Source: Tachypleus tridentatus
Lineage: Eukaryota; Arthropoda; Merostomata; Xiphosura; Limulidae
Direction of reading: 5' to 3'
Length of the DNA: 64,000 nt
NCBI RefSeq assembly: GCF_004210375.1
Contig: NC_134831.1
Span: 42,256,035-42,320,034, forward strand
Each line of letters opens with the position of its first letter. Position 1 is the first letter of the stretch. This document shows positions 37,201 through 47,062 of this stretch, in pieces. A program made the translations under genes and the position numbers. The notes under the pieces were generated by a model. The model did not search any database and was not told the origin of the DNA. It saw nothing but the letters and a program-made list of their open reading frames with translations.

Positions 37201-40200
37201 TTGGTTTATTTTCCTCATGTATGATATAGTGATCTAATGCACGTAACATTTCGTTTTTGTTTAAGTTTTTCTTAAAGTAGGTGAATGATCTCATTAAAAG
37301 TCTGTCACGAAGTGATTGTATATTTGGGTATTGATGTAGGATTTTATTAGAATTTGTGGAACGAGCAACATTGTAGGCACTAGTGAGTATTGTATTCTGT
37401 TGTTTTTGTAGTTTAATTTTAATTTTCTTGGGTTCGACATTGATCCAGGCTGTACAAGTGTATTCTATGGTTGGTGGTGTATAATGTTGGTATAATTTTA
37501 ATATGTTAGTTGGTGTTGTTCCTGTATTCTTTCCTGACAGACTTTTAATTTGATTTATTCTTTGCTAGATTTTGTTTGAGATTTCATTTATATGTTTTTG
37601 CCAGTTAATCTTGTATCAGAGGTAAGACCAGGAAATTGTACTGATGTAGTTGTTTGGAGAAGTGTTCCGTTAACATAGATTGGGGTTGATTTTAGTTTCT
37701 ATAGTTTTGCAAGTACTTAGATTTCTGTTTTTATTCGTTTCTTATAATAATATTTAGCGACGTTATTTAATGAGGGCTGTATAATTGTGGCTACTATTGA
37801 TGATGTTTTTGAACTCTTCCAAATAACTACATCGTCTGCGAATTGTGAAGTGAAACACTAATTTTGGTTGTTTAATGGCATGTCGCTTACATACATGATG
37901 AAGAGTATGGGACTAACCACCCTTCTTTAAGCACCCCTGTCTCAGGAGTTAAATACTCCGAGTAGGTGCCTTCGTCATTTACCCGACATTTTCTATTTTC
38001 TAGAACGTTTGATAACTAGCGAATAACTCTTCGTGGTAGTTCCATCTCTAAAATCTGCAACATTAGACCTGAGTGCCAGATTGTATCAAAAGCCTTCTCT
38101 AAATCGAGATGATAAATAACCGCTTTCTTTCTTTTGTTAAAGCTACCTATTACGTTTCGGTCAATCTAACTAAGTTTGGCGAAATTTTCTGAAAACATTT
38201 TGTACTTCCGGTAATTTAAAATTGTGTTCTAGGTAAATATTTAATCTTTCACTTATTATTCTTTCTAAAATTTATTCTCCGCAGCTGGTAAGGCTGATTG
38301 GTATGTAGTTTTGTGGTTTATTTGCTGGTTTTCCTTCCTTTAAAAACATGAGAATATTCAATTGCTTCCAAGAGACGGGAATATACCCTGTTTTGAGGGA
38401 CAGATCGAAGTGTGCTTTGGGATATTAAAGTAATAACTGAGTTCCATTTCTGAGTAATATTACTTGTATATTGTTTGTACCTCGTGCTTTATTTTTAATG
38501 TGTTTTATAGCTGTATAGATTGGTATCATTGTTATTTCACTTGTCATGTATTCTTCCAGGGTTTCGGTGATTGCTTTGTTGTTGTTTTTGGTGTGTAGCT
38601 GAGAAGAGTCATGTAAAGATATATTTCTTTTCTTGAATTTCATTTCTTAGTTGGTTTTGGTAATAGTTATTCATATCTGGATTATTTTGTATTTGAAAAA
38701 TAATTGTAGGTGTTTATTAAATAGTTTAGCTTTTTAGGTGTTAGTATATCCTGTTTTATTATCTTGGTCTAGTGATGGGTAGGATTTTGATGTGTTTTTT
38801 TTGTGAATCTTTTTAGGTGATTCCAAATTTTTTATAGGTTATATTATTCGTTTAAGGTATTGCAGTAAGTGTCCCAGTTTTCTTGTCTTAGTTATTTTAT
38901 TTCGCTTCTTCTAATTTTGTTTCGTAGTGCATTTATCTGCAGTTTAAATATTATATCTTTTGTGTTTATGTATAGCCTTTGTAACTTTGCGCGAAATTCA
39001 AAATAAACAAATCCATATTATCTACATAATAAAACAATGACATCGACAAAAAAACTTCACTTACCGATAGAAAAACTGACAATTAGTTCGGGACAAAAAA
39101 CCTTCATTTTTTTCCACGCGTTGCTTGAGATTACTTGGTAATTTGTATCATTGCGCCGGCACTTCACGTGCATAAATCGCAGCTTTCCAGTGCAGTTTTC
39201 CGCTAGAGCATTAACTATTTCGTCCGAAAGACAGTTGATATTCATTACCAAAGTTTGAAGATTTTTGAAGCGCTTGAGTACGGAAAGATATCGGCCATGT
39301 CTAAATGAAATGAAATATACATATATAATTGAAAACTACATTAGCGATATATATATATATATGAATTCTAGTTGCTTAGCAATGGGTATGAAATTGTTAT
39401 ACTTATTGAATTCAGAAGCAATATTGTTGATGCAAATAAATGTAGACAATTATAAAATATAATTTCAAAATGTCTTCTAGAAATACAATATTGTTCGCAA
39501 GAAACGTTTTGAATAGAATGCCATCGGAAGGTGTTGGTTTGAATGGATGATTTCTGTTGGTACATAATGATATCTAAGAAATTTCTAAGTCCTTTTAATT
39601 TACCATTTTATAACTTAAATCAATTTAGGCATGAAAATAACATTACGGCATTGTAAAAAAAAGTTATTATTGAGTGGTATACCATGGACAACGGTTTTTT
39701 TATGACAATATAGATGTATTTCTCATCAAAGGTGACGTAGAGGTATAATATATAATATACTAGGCTAAATTGCAGTGCACGGTAGGAGATGCTTCGAATC
39801 AAATAATATATTGGGCCTTTATGTTACATATTATATTTTCAAGTTCATCTTTGGAGAAAAGAAATCTATAGTGCCATTATGTTTAATGAAATGTTTATTG
39901 TACTTTATTTGAGATGTATTTTCAAATAATAATATATCACCTTAAAAATCGTCTTCTATAGACTGTCGTAACAAAAACGTTTGAACCTATAGATATTAGT
40001 TATAATCTCACATTCTGAACTTGAAATTTATTTATTTCTATTTTGATATTTCATAAGTAAAGATTCGCACTTATATTTCAAAGTATCATCTGGTGTTATT
40101 TCCTATTACCGAAAAATTGCCTGTCTTGGATAGAAAAAATCTTTTATAAGCAAGTGCTGCAAGGTGGCGCCACTATGGGACGATATGGCGTCAAGAAGCC

Positions 40201-43192
40201 GTATCCCATCCACACAATTAATGTCTGTATTGGTCAGATCCAAAGTATGTAGCCATTGTTGAGTTTTGAAGAAACGTACAATGGAAGTAATTAATTTATT
40301 TCGTACATTATCGGGCTTCCATTCTCTGTAGAAATTAGTGTTTTGCATCGAAAGTTTTAGAAGCTGTGTATGACCATGTAGTTTTTGGAAAAACATTGTG
40401 AGATGGCGATGCAAAGCTTTTCGTCCAATGAAGCATGGCCGTTGGTAACAAATTTCCAAATAACGTATATAAGCGCCATATCTGTAAGATAATAATGATA
40501 CAAACATTAAACTTGATATTGAGATGATCCAAAACATCTATTTTCTATCGTTATTCAAACTTACGATTCACGACAAGTTTAATTACAAATATTACATACA
40601 CGCATGCTTCACATCAAATTGACTGGTTCGTTTTGAATTTCGCGCAAAACTACATGAGGACTTTCTGCAATAGTCATCCCTAATTTAGCAGTGAAAAACA
40701 AGAGGAAAGGCAGCTAGTCATCACCACCCATCGCCAAGTCTTTGTCTACTCTTTTACTAACGAATAGTGGGACTGGCTGTAACGTTATAACGTCTCCACG
40801 GCTGAAAGAACGAGTGTGTTTGATGAGATGAAAAGTCGAACCCACGATCCTCACTGCTTGGCCATGCATAACATAAGAAATCTACTTTTCTTTTAAATAT
40901 AAGTTCTAATCTTAATAAATATGAATGCTAGAAAAGTATGTTTAATTAACTGTAGTCATTATCGATACTATTTTTAATTTTGTTTTGCTCTAAGCAGGTA
41001 GCTTTCATTGTTCAGAAGTAGATATTAACATCAATAGAAAATCATTTCACTGAATTGATGGTACTTTTAAAATATTATATTAGATATTTCTATATGCCGT
41101 TGTACTTATAGTTGTTATAGTTATAGTGCGTTTATATAGCTCTTCAATTTTATTGCTTTTAAAATTTTTCTTCGCAGAATTTCTCATAACATAGTGACAA
41201 ACATTAAGGACTTATAAACGGAATACCATTTTTACAGGGAAAATATAATTTTTTCATCTAGAATAAACAAATCCCAGCACAAACAATGCAGAATTAAAAT
41301 TTTAAAAATGTCCCAGTTTTGCCCTGGTGAATAAATATGTTTAAATTTCTTTAAACGTTATGCTTGTCGTTGCTGCTGAGCCTTGAAAATAAAATAGTCA
41401 AAGAGATCTTTAGAAACCACTGTAAATTTTAATTATCTTTGTTCATAGTATTAAAATATTGTTGTTGTTTTAGATTCGCTAGTTGAGAAAAATTAATTCT
41501 TTCATACTGAAAAAATAAAATATATGATTTATTGAAACTTCTAAACGTTAGCTATGCCATCTTTGTCGCGAGAGAACGGCTATATTTTATCATGATATAG
41601 GGGTCCGACATGGCTAGGTGGGTTAAGGCGTTCGACTCGTAATTCGAGGGTCGCGGGTTCGCATCCCCGTCGCACCAAACATGCTCGCCTTTTCAGCCGT
41701 GGGGACGTTATAATGTGCGGTCAATCCCACTATTCGTTGGTAAAAGAGTAGTCCAAGAGTTGGTGGTGGGTGGTGATGACTAGCTGCCTTCCCTCAAGTC
41801 TTACACTGCTAAATTAGGAACGGCTAGCGCAGATAACCCTCGAGTAGCTTTGCTCGAAATTCAAAACAAACAATCATCACGATATTCGTTATCCCAGATT
41901 ACGCTGGTACTTTCTATGGCACGGACACTTATATTAAAACAATATAAAAGTCTTTTGGATTTTCTTCTCTGCTGGTATTCAGAAACTAAATATAGAGAGT
42001 TACCTGACAAAGTCGCTCTATATTCGGTATGTATACCGCTTTTTAGTTATCCAGAGCATCTTAAAATTGGACATCGGTGGATAGCGAGAATCGAGATTTC
42101 TTATTTTTGTTTTTCAACAAGCCTAGCAACTGCTTAGTTCTAGTAGTAATCATAATTTTATCATGAGTTGACGGAGCAAAACAATCTTCATGACCTTTAA
42201 CTATCTCCATTGTTATTATTCTATGCAAAAGTTATAAGGCTTTAGAATACACTCTGCAACCTAGTAACCAATGTACGCCATTTTATAAAAATAGTAAACA
42301 AACATAAGGAAAAAAGAAATGCCTAAATAAAAAAGCGGTATAAGGCTGGCTATCGAACTTATAAAGCTTTATAATACACTCGAAAACCTGGTAACTTGCA
42401 AAGAGGACAAACCAGAAGCATGGAAATGGACAGATCCCTTCACAGGCTAATGATCGCATAGAAGAATAAGCTGTAGAGCGGTATCGACTTTACACGGGAA
42501 TTTAAAATCCTTACACTACTGGCTTCCTCGCTGGCAAAACAAACATAGACATAAGTTCCAATCGTAAAATGTTACTCTATTGTAAAAAAACAAACAAATG
42601 TAGTGTTCTAAAGTTAACTAAAGGAAAGGTATAATGATGAAACATCTATTCAAACAGCAAACTTTTGATAGACAAAATAGGGACATATATATCAGCATTT
42701 ATAATAAGATATAATGTGCGCGTGACTTAAGCAATATCAGAAGCTAATATAAACGTATTACAGAAGCAAGTTTGTTAAGATATTTCAGAACTGCTAGTGC
42801 TTTTTATAAAGTATATCAGTTTACAAACATTTTTAAGTATATCGTACTTATACCATTACTTTTTTATTACTAATTACTACTGATTAGGTTTAGCTTTTAT
42901 TTTTCTAATACTTATATATTACAAATATAATTCACAATCAAGACGCCCTCATTAACAAAATACCGACTAACCTCTGAGCAAACTGAATTGATTTTATTTC
43001 AGAATATACGTTTCCATAGAAATGGACCTTCATGCTACGCCAAAGCTGGGGAGCATGGAAGGCTGTCGTCCAATTACGACAAACTAAAGAAGCAGATACG
43101 CGGTCATTATGGTTCAAGAATGAAAAAATATTCACAATAATTATATCTGGAAGCGTGGCCCAATTACAAGACATCGTGTCTTTCGTTGCCAT
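31136..43192 (-). CDS. F-box protein, FBXO39-like gene
   Basis: F-box proteins link substrates to SKP1-CUL1 ubiquitin ligases. Five minus-strand exons join in phase through GT-AG sites: 43192-42972, 40481-40110, 39300-39065, 36483-36325, 35530-35369; the sixth is uncertain. The product starts MATKDTMSCNWATLPDIIIV, where WATLPD...IFSFLNHNDRVSASLVCRNW is the F-box (residues ~10-45). A leucine-rich-repeat-like region follows (GAYIRYLEICY, LHTLDLTNTDINCVDGIRLL, LVMNINCLSDEIVNALAENC, AWKKMKVFCPELIVSFSIEQ, PPEIPLQSLSYWSGYL, INCKKLVSMDVTAVLPITFV). These align in order with vertebrate FBXO39 over nearly its whole length. About 383 residues are in the five sure exons; vertebrate FBXO39 is about 442. 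ATG 43192 is used because an in-frame stop lies upstream and the context AAAATGG is good. Confidence 0.85.
31316..31370 (+). mobile_element. 5'-truncated SINE family A with perfect target-site duplication
   Basis: Only the last ~55 bases of the SINE (AGCACAGATAGCCCTCGAG to the CAAA tail) are present. It is bracketed by GAAGTTATATG at 31305-31315 and 31371-31381. Severe 5' truncation with a perfect duplication is what LINE-driven target-primed reverse transcription produces. Confidence 0.9.
31818..32050 (-). mobile_element. Composite SINE remnant
   Basis: Starts with a family-B tail in reverse (TTTCTTATAGCAAATCCACA). It then continues in a diverged reverse copy of the family-A body (AAGCTACATAAGGGTTGTCT ... 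GAAGCCTGGCACGC). Possibly two insertions, or a hybrid family. Confidence 0.5.
32141..32376 (-). CDS. Candidate last exon of the FBXO39-like gene
   Basis: The frame reads ILETPILILNRLENNRHLKT and then LELQLEVREVKRIFKIDRTL, and ends in TVRAVYL with a TAA at 32141. The pattern L-TL...DRTL recalls the FBXO39 C-terminus. If the acceptor is AATAAG ending at 32377, the phase fits exon 5 and the protein would be about 454 residues. That acceptor lacks a pyrimidine tract; the alternative CAG at 32363-32365 would be out of phase. The exon looks coding, but its link to the gene is uncertain. Confidence 0.4.
32378..33250. other. Intronic sequence, nothing recognised
   Basis: AT-rich sequence within the last intron of the FBXO39-like gene. 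I searched it by eye on the minus strand for an exon linking exon 5 to a C-terminus and found none. Confidence 0.35.
33252..33512 (-). mobile_element. SINE family A copy
   Basis: Reverse copy: tail side TTGAATTTCACTCAAAGCTA, body, then B-box complement (GAATTCAAACCCGCGATCC) and ATTACGAGTCGA. Confidence 0.85.
33707..33762 (-). mobile_element. SINE family A, 3' fragment
   Basis: Only the last ~55 bases, GTTTGTTTGTTTTTAATTTC then GCTATCTGCGCTATA, indicating 5' truncation. Confidence 0.7.
34006..34266 (+). mobile_element. SINE family A copy with target-site duplication
   Basis: Head GGCCCGTCATGGCC, B-box GGGTTCGATTCC, full body and CAAA tail. Flanks ACAACATTCC (33995-34004) and ACAACATTTC (34267-34276) differ by one base. 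Confidence 0.83.
34488..34605 (+). mobile_element. SINE family B-like remnant
   Basis: CCCTTGGTGCAGCGAAGTCT then GGGTTTCGTTGCCCTTGATAG and a tail-like stretch; diverged A-box and B-box positions fit the family-B head. Confidence 0.45.
34698..34962 (-). mobile_element. SINE family A copy
   Basis: Reverse copy, full body and head, ending GACCATGCTGGG. Moderately diverged. Confidence 0.83.
35369..35530 (-). CDS. FBXO39-like exon 5
   Basis: The acceptor is ATTATTTGTAG. It completes a His codon and encodes KILMEFEDYIPLLDVALETM and VINCKKLVSMDVTAVLPITF, ending FVDTLCRLRLNNQI plus one base. The donor is GTAAGA. It aligns with the FBXO39 segment ending in FVERIL. Confidence 0.88.
35662..35937 (-). 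mobile_element. SINE family A, full length
   Basis: Reverse copy close to consensus, from the GTTTGTTTG tail to GCCATGCCAGGCC. It lies in the intron between FBXO39-like exons 4 and 5, just 130 bases from exon 5. Confidence 0.88.
36325..36483 (-). CDS. FBXO39-like exon 4
   Basis: The acceptor is TTGTTGCTTACAG. It completes a Glu codon and encodes QITELSTLHRLLPPEIPLQS through FPSSL plus one base. The donor is GTGAGT. The segment HRLLPPEIPLQSLS matches ARILLQEIPIRSIS of FBXO39. Confidence 0.9.
36695..36783 (-). mobile_element. SINE family B-like remnant
   Basis: Reverse copy of a family-B relative: GCACAAAGCCACACAATGGG at the tail side and ACATACCGATGTGCCACTGG at the head side. Confidence 0.6.
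37150..38975 (-). mobile_element. Non-LTR retrotransposon (LINE), decayed reverse transcriptase
   Basis: Minus-strand reading from ~38975 to ~37180 follows a LINE polymerase in order through frameshifts and stops: NLESPKKIHKKNTSKS; NKARGTNNIQVILLRNGTQL; LSLKTGYIPVSWKQLNILMF; LKEGKPANKPQNYIPISLTS; HLDLEKAFDTIWHSGLMLQI; then the C-terminal PTNILKLYQHYTPPTIEYTC and SLRDRLLMRS. Palm motifs 3-4 and the thumb are recognisable; the catalytic FADD box is corrupted. The order fits Jockey- or CR1-like clades. The 5' part (endonuclease) is missing. It lies in the intron between FBXO39-like exons 3 and 4, sense to that gene. Confidence 0.85.
39065..39300 (-). CDS. FBXO39-like exon 3
   Basis: The acceptor is TTCATTTAG. 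It starts with the last base of an Arg codon and encodes 78 codons, HGRYLSVLKRFKNLQTLVMN through ELIVSFSI, plus one base. The donor is GTAAGT. LQTLVMNINCLSDEIVNAL corresponds to the FBXO39 LNLNYNCISDELLENL region. Confidence 0.9.
39343..39364. repeat. AT dinucleotide microsatellite
   Basis: A run of AT units beside the acceptor side of FBXO39-like exon 3. Confidence 0.75.
40110..40481 (-). CDS. FBXO39-like exon 2
   Basis: Preceded by TTATTATCTTACAG. It completes the Arg codon and encodes YGAYIRYLEICYQRP through LLIKDFFYPRQAIF in 123 codons, ending with CG and the donor GTAATA. It corresponds to the middle LRR-like region of FBXO39. Confidence 0.88.
40625..40866 (-). mobile_element. SINE family A copy
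   Basis: Reverse copy, GTTTTGAATTTCGCGCAAAA to GGCCATGC, with a deletion in the head region. Confidence 0.82.
40880..41600. other. Intron 1 of the FBXO39-like gene, nothing recognised
   Basis: AT-rich sequence with no coding or repeat signal seen. Confidence 0.35.
41603..41870 (+). mobile_element. SINE family A, full length
   Basis: Near-consensus head (GTCCGACATGGCTAGGTGGG, GGGTTCGCATCCCCGTCGC), body and CAAA tail. Flanks ATCATGATAT (before) and ATCACGATAT (after) suggest a 10-bp target duplication with one change. Confidence 0.87.
41871..42971. other. Intron 1 of the FBXO39-like gene, nothing recognised
   Basis: A plus-strand open frame at 41850-42137 overlaps the SINE tail and has no family resemblance. 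No other signal. Confidence 0.35.
42972..43192 (-). CDS. FBXO39-like exon 1, F-box
   Basis: Encodes 73 residues plus two bases of an Arg codon. The F-box reads LPDIIIVNIFSFLNHNDRVS and then ASLVCRNWTTAFHAPQLWRS. The donor, read on the minus strand, is GTTAGT. The first ATG is at 43192; the open frame before it has only a TTG after a stop. Confidence 0.88.
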
Positions 43193-43721
43193 TTTCAATA
43201 ATCTCAAGACACATTTTCTATGCCATCTAAGACGAGGCTTAGGTATCTCAGCCAATGATTCTTAGTAGGCTGTTCTTTCTCTGGTAGTAAATGTTTTGTT
43301 TTTTCATTACCATAGGAACAGCGTGGTGTTAATCGTTCTTTAATCTAAACCAAACAATGCTGTCAGCAAAAAATACGTTCTGATAAACGAATAGAGCAAT
43401 AACGCTTGTTTCTTACCGTTGAGTATTCAGATTAGGCCTATATACTACAATACAATGTAATAGTGATAAGGTTTGTTGCAACAATGTCAGAAATTCAATC
43501 AGTGACTGAAATTATCAAGATAATATTCTCAACAATTGGTGCAAGTCATGTAATAGACATTCTTAATGTCTGAAAACCATTTGACAAATTGCTTTCCGTG
43601 CAGAAAGAAATATCCAACATTTCGATTTTACCGAGATGTAATTATCATTAGAGTAACATCTGACTCGATACTGGTGAAAATTATGTAAATTTTTCCGGTT
43701 GTGTATTTACGAAAAGGGTAT

Positions 43722-43800
43722 ATGTGTGTTTTCTTATAGCAAAGCCACATCAGGCTGTATGCTGAGTAAATTCGTAAATTTACCGCTGCACTGGCGGGCG
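43722..43800 (-). mobile_element. SINE family B fragment
   Basis: Reverse copy: TGTGTTTTCTTATAGCAAAG tail side, then GTAAATTTACCGCTGCACTG head side. Confidence 0.7.
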
Positions 43801-43818
43801 ACTTACGAAAAGAGAAAA

Positions 43819-44092
43819 GGTTTGTTTTTGAATTTCGCACAAAGCTACTCGAAGGCTATCTGCGCTAGCCGTCCCTAATTTAGCAGTGTAAGACTATAGG
43901 GAAGGCAACTAGTCATTACCACCCACCACCAACTCTTGGGCTACTCTTTTTACCAACGAATAGTGGGATTTACCGTCACATTATAACACCCCCACGGCTG
44001 AAAGGGCGAGCATGTTTGACACGACGGGGATGCGAATCCGCGACTCTCAGATTACGAGTCGCACGCCTTAACACGCTTGGCCATGCCGAGTC
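43819..44092 (-). mobile_element. SINE family A, full length with target-site duplication
   Basis: Reverse copy near consensus. AAGAGAAAA at 43810-43818 and again at 44093-44101 flank it. Confidence 0.9.
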
Positions 44093-44295
44093 AAGAGAAA
44101 ACGAAAGCAAACTGAGATATTTTTACTCAAGAAAGCATAAACTTGTGAGTGTTTGTAAGAGATGAAACTATCAGAGTGAATATGAATGCAGGCTCTAATT
44201 CATGCGTTAAAAATCTCTGTTTTTGATTATTGCGTTCAGAAAAAAATGTCTAGCAGATAACAATAAATATTATTGTTATAAAAATGTATCATAAA

Positions 44296-44385
44296 AATTT
44301 TGTTTGTTTGTCTAACGTTAAGCGCAAGGTTTCATAATGGCTTATTTGTGCTTTGCCCACCGCGAATATAGAAACTTTATTTTTA
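44296..44385 (-). mobile_element. SINE family B-like fragment
   Basis: GTTTGTTTG tail, GCTTATTTGTGCTTTGCCCA and CCGCGAATATAG, a reverse partial copy. Confidence 0.5.
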
Positions 44386-44969
44386 GCGATATAAATCCTC
44401 ATATGTACCATTGACCCATTCTAGGAAGGAATGTCATAAAGGAATTGTGCTGTATTTCATACATAAAATATATAACTATTTTTAGTACTACAGCCACAAT
44501 ATTTTATAAAAGTACTAAAAAACAAAGTGCTAATTTTTTAAAGATTTCTACGCTTTCGAAATGCCCCGTGGTTCTGGAAATGCACATTAAAGAAAAAAAA
44601 CATTATTGGTTATACACATGAAGAATATGTGACATTGATGTTATCAGTGCACTCTTTAGAGTTATTTAAGGAATAAGAGATTTAAGATACTGAAAATAAA
44701 TACAAAACTAAACATACCGGTCCATTCACCATTTGTCACATAGTTACACCTGTTCAGAGAGTTACTTATCTTTATCTGATTGATTAGTTTTTCCCTCACA
44801 AACTCTTAACTATTTTTTTCTTTACCAAACTGAAAAAAACAGACACAAAACCAACTACTATTTCTGTGTATCAATTACATGATATATATATATATATAAA
44901 CAATATCAGACAATTGCTTTAACTCAATCTTTCTCAAACTGCAATCCGTCAAACATGTCCGAAATTTCA

Positions 44970-45142
44970 TAAAAAACACACCAACCGCCAACTCTTGGGC
45001 TACTCTTTTACAAACGAATAATGTGATTGACTGTCACATTATAACGTTCCCACAAATGAAAGGGTGAGCATGTTTGTTGTGGCGAGGATTTGAACTCGCG
45101 AGCCTCAGATTACAAGTCAATCGATCTAACCATCTGGCCATA
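44970..45142 (-). mobile_element. SINE family A, head half only
   Basis: Reverse copy of the head and first part of the body (GCCAACTCTTGGGCTACTCT to CATCTGGCCAT); the tail half is missing. Confidence 0.8.
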
Positions 45143-45381
45143 AAGAGGGACACTTGGGGTGAGATATTAAATATGAAATAAAAAAAATATAAAAAATTCT
45201 TTAAAAAGTTCAATTATAATAATCTAAGCATATCTCCACTCAAACTGACCTCATTCAAATGTAAGCCGAACTAGCTGAGATGAATTCAGAGGCTTGAAGT
45301 TAGCCCTTCCAGGTACGGTTTAGTGAATGTGTTACAAATCAGATGATAAAGGCAGTACTTATATAGTATAATTTGTTTTAT

Positions 45382-45546
45382 CACCACCCCTCGCCAAGAC
45401 TTGGGGTGCTTTTTTTTCCAACGAATAGTGGGATTGACTGCACATTATAACGCCCCCACGGCCGAAAGAGCGAGCATGTTTGGCATGACGAGGAATCAAA
45501 CCCGCGAGCTTAAGATTGTCAATCAAGCTCCCTAACTATCTGGCCA
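45382..45546 (-). mobile_element. SINE family A, head half only
   Basis: Similar partial copy 240 bases from the previous one, ending ATCTGGCCAT. Both break at the same body position, near CACCAC. Confidence 0.8.
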
Positions 45547-46041
45547 TTTTGGAGAAGAAATAATAGCATCACGTGAGTGTCTATAACACTAATAATTACA
45601 AATCATGTGATTCAGCATCTGCACACTTAATAAAGCATTTATCAATGAACTCTCAAATACATAAGTGTAAAAATTTTTCTTTGAAACCTATTAAACCTCG
45701 TCTGAAATTTAAGAAACAGAGCTTTTTCAAATATATAATTCACGGTTAATTCTTTATGAATTTCCATTGTTAATTGAATATTTAGATTTTAGGACAATTA
45801 TTAAACCTAAACTGGTAATGTTGAACTCAAATTATTGTCCTTAACTAATGCTGTTGAATTCATAGCATTGAATGAGACTGATATAATTTATCATAAAATG
45901 TTTAATTATTGTTTCCTCTTTATCAACTCGAGTTTCTGATGAAATATAATTAGTTTGAAAATAATATCAAAAACTTACTTTCGACACAGTTCCAAAATGG
46001 TAAAAATCAGTATATATCAGCAATTTATACTTTTGAAAGTG

Positions 46042-46135
46042 CCCCCACCAAAAAAAAGCGGGTTTTGATACCCGTGGTGGGAAAAGCATAAATAGTTCTT
46101 TATGTAACTTTGTTATTAAATACAAAACAAACAAA
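46042..46135 (+). mobile_element. SINE family B-like fragment
   Basis: GGGTTTTGATACCCGTGGTG (B-box and stem) followed by TAGTTCTTTATGTAACTTTG and a CAAA tail. Confidence 0.55.
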
Positions 46136-46517
46136 CTTCTAACAGTGATACTAAGTAAAAAAAAAAAAATTGAAATTGCTTACGCAGCTCATTCTGCTTA
46201 AATTAAAGAAAGATAATTACTTATTTAGTTCTTAGCTCACGATTTGGTGGACAGTTCTTTGGCATGGGTCGCAATATGTAAAAGAAACAATTGTTAGTGA
46301 TCATGATGGGAGACCAGGCTGCTTTGACCTCTGACTTTTGCTTTTGACAGGGCTTCACGTCATGCATGATTGAAAAAAATTATAATAATTACAGTTATCT
46401 TGGTCTAGATGTACAATTATGTCGGTCTAGATGGCAAAGTCATGATATCACTTTCCGTTGACACCGTAGATGGCGTCCCAGTATGGATATGATTTTGATC
46501 GTTCGTGGAGGATTTGT

Positions 46518-46660
46518 TTATACATGTAAAAACGGCATGTTTGGGTTGAGAAAATATTTTACGTAAAGGAGCGAACAACGTTTCGATCTTCTTCGGTCGT
46601 CGTCAGGTTCACAAAGAAAGAAAGAGGTAACTGACCGAAAGCTGACCACATGTTTGAAAG
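46518..46660 (-). repeat. Terminal inverted repeat, left copy, with hammerhead-like core
   Basis: On the minus strand it reads CCTGACGACGACCGAAGAAG, then ATCGAAACGTTG, then ACGTAAAATATTT. This is the inverted partner of 48283-48415. The CTGANGA and GAAA boxes and two flanking ACGT words are shared. Confidence 0.85.
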
Positions 46661-46839
46661 GGGTTGTGTAACTAAGTGTCTCAATGTAGAGGGCGGTGTT
46701 AGATGTTTGAATATATAATTTTATATTATTTATTTTATTATTTTTAATATATGTATAAAGGTGTTCCTTTGTATTGGTTTATTTTGGGTTTAAGTTGTTG
46801 TATAAGTAAGTCTTCTTTAATTTTGCGTTTGTTTATGTT

Positions 46840-47062
46840 TGTTTCTTTAGTATTTGGGTGTTTTCTATGGTTATGTTGTGTTTATTTGATTTGCAGTGTT
46901 CGAAAACGTGTGAAAATGACTTTTTATGATCTTTGAATCTGGTTTCCATTTTTCTACTTGTTTCTCCAATATAGAAGTCGTGGCAGTTATCACATTGTAT
47001 TTTATAAATAATGTTGGTGTGGTGTTTGTCAGTATAGTTTTTACATAGTATAGACCTCAGTT
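46840..47062 (-). pseudogene. GIY-YIG (URI) endonuclease domain of Penelope-like element 1
   Basis: A minus-strand frame shifted from the RT reads NIIYKIQCDNCHDFYIGETS, RKMETRFKDHKKSF and FEHCKSNKHNITIENTQIL. IIYKIQC...FYIGETSRK is the GIY-YIG core with the CxxC knuckle usual in Penelope elements. It nicks the target DNA for integration. Separated from the RT by frameshifts. Confidence 0.82.

Noticed and set aside
39265..39565. Overlapping frames on both strands beside FBXO39-like exon 3
   Set aside because: AT-rich intron sequence with an AT microsatellite; no protein similarity.
41850..42137. 95-codon plus-strand frame
   Set aside because: Starts inside a SINE tail with a non-ATG codon and lies within an intron of the opposite-strand gene; no known family.
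43193..43255. Extension of the F-box protein upstream of ATG 43192
   Set aside because: The frame there opens with TTG right after an in-frame stop and has no ATG; the family N-terminus is short, as given by ATG 43192.
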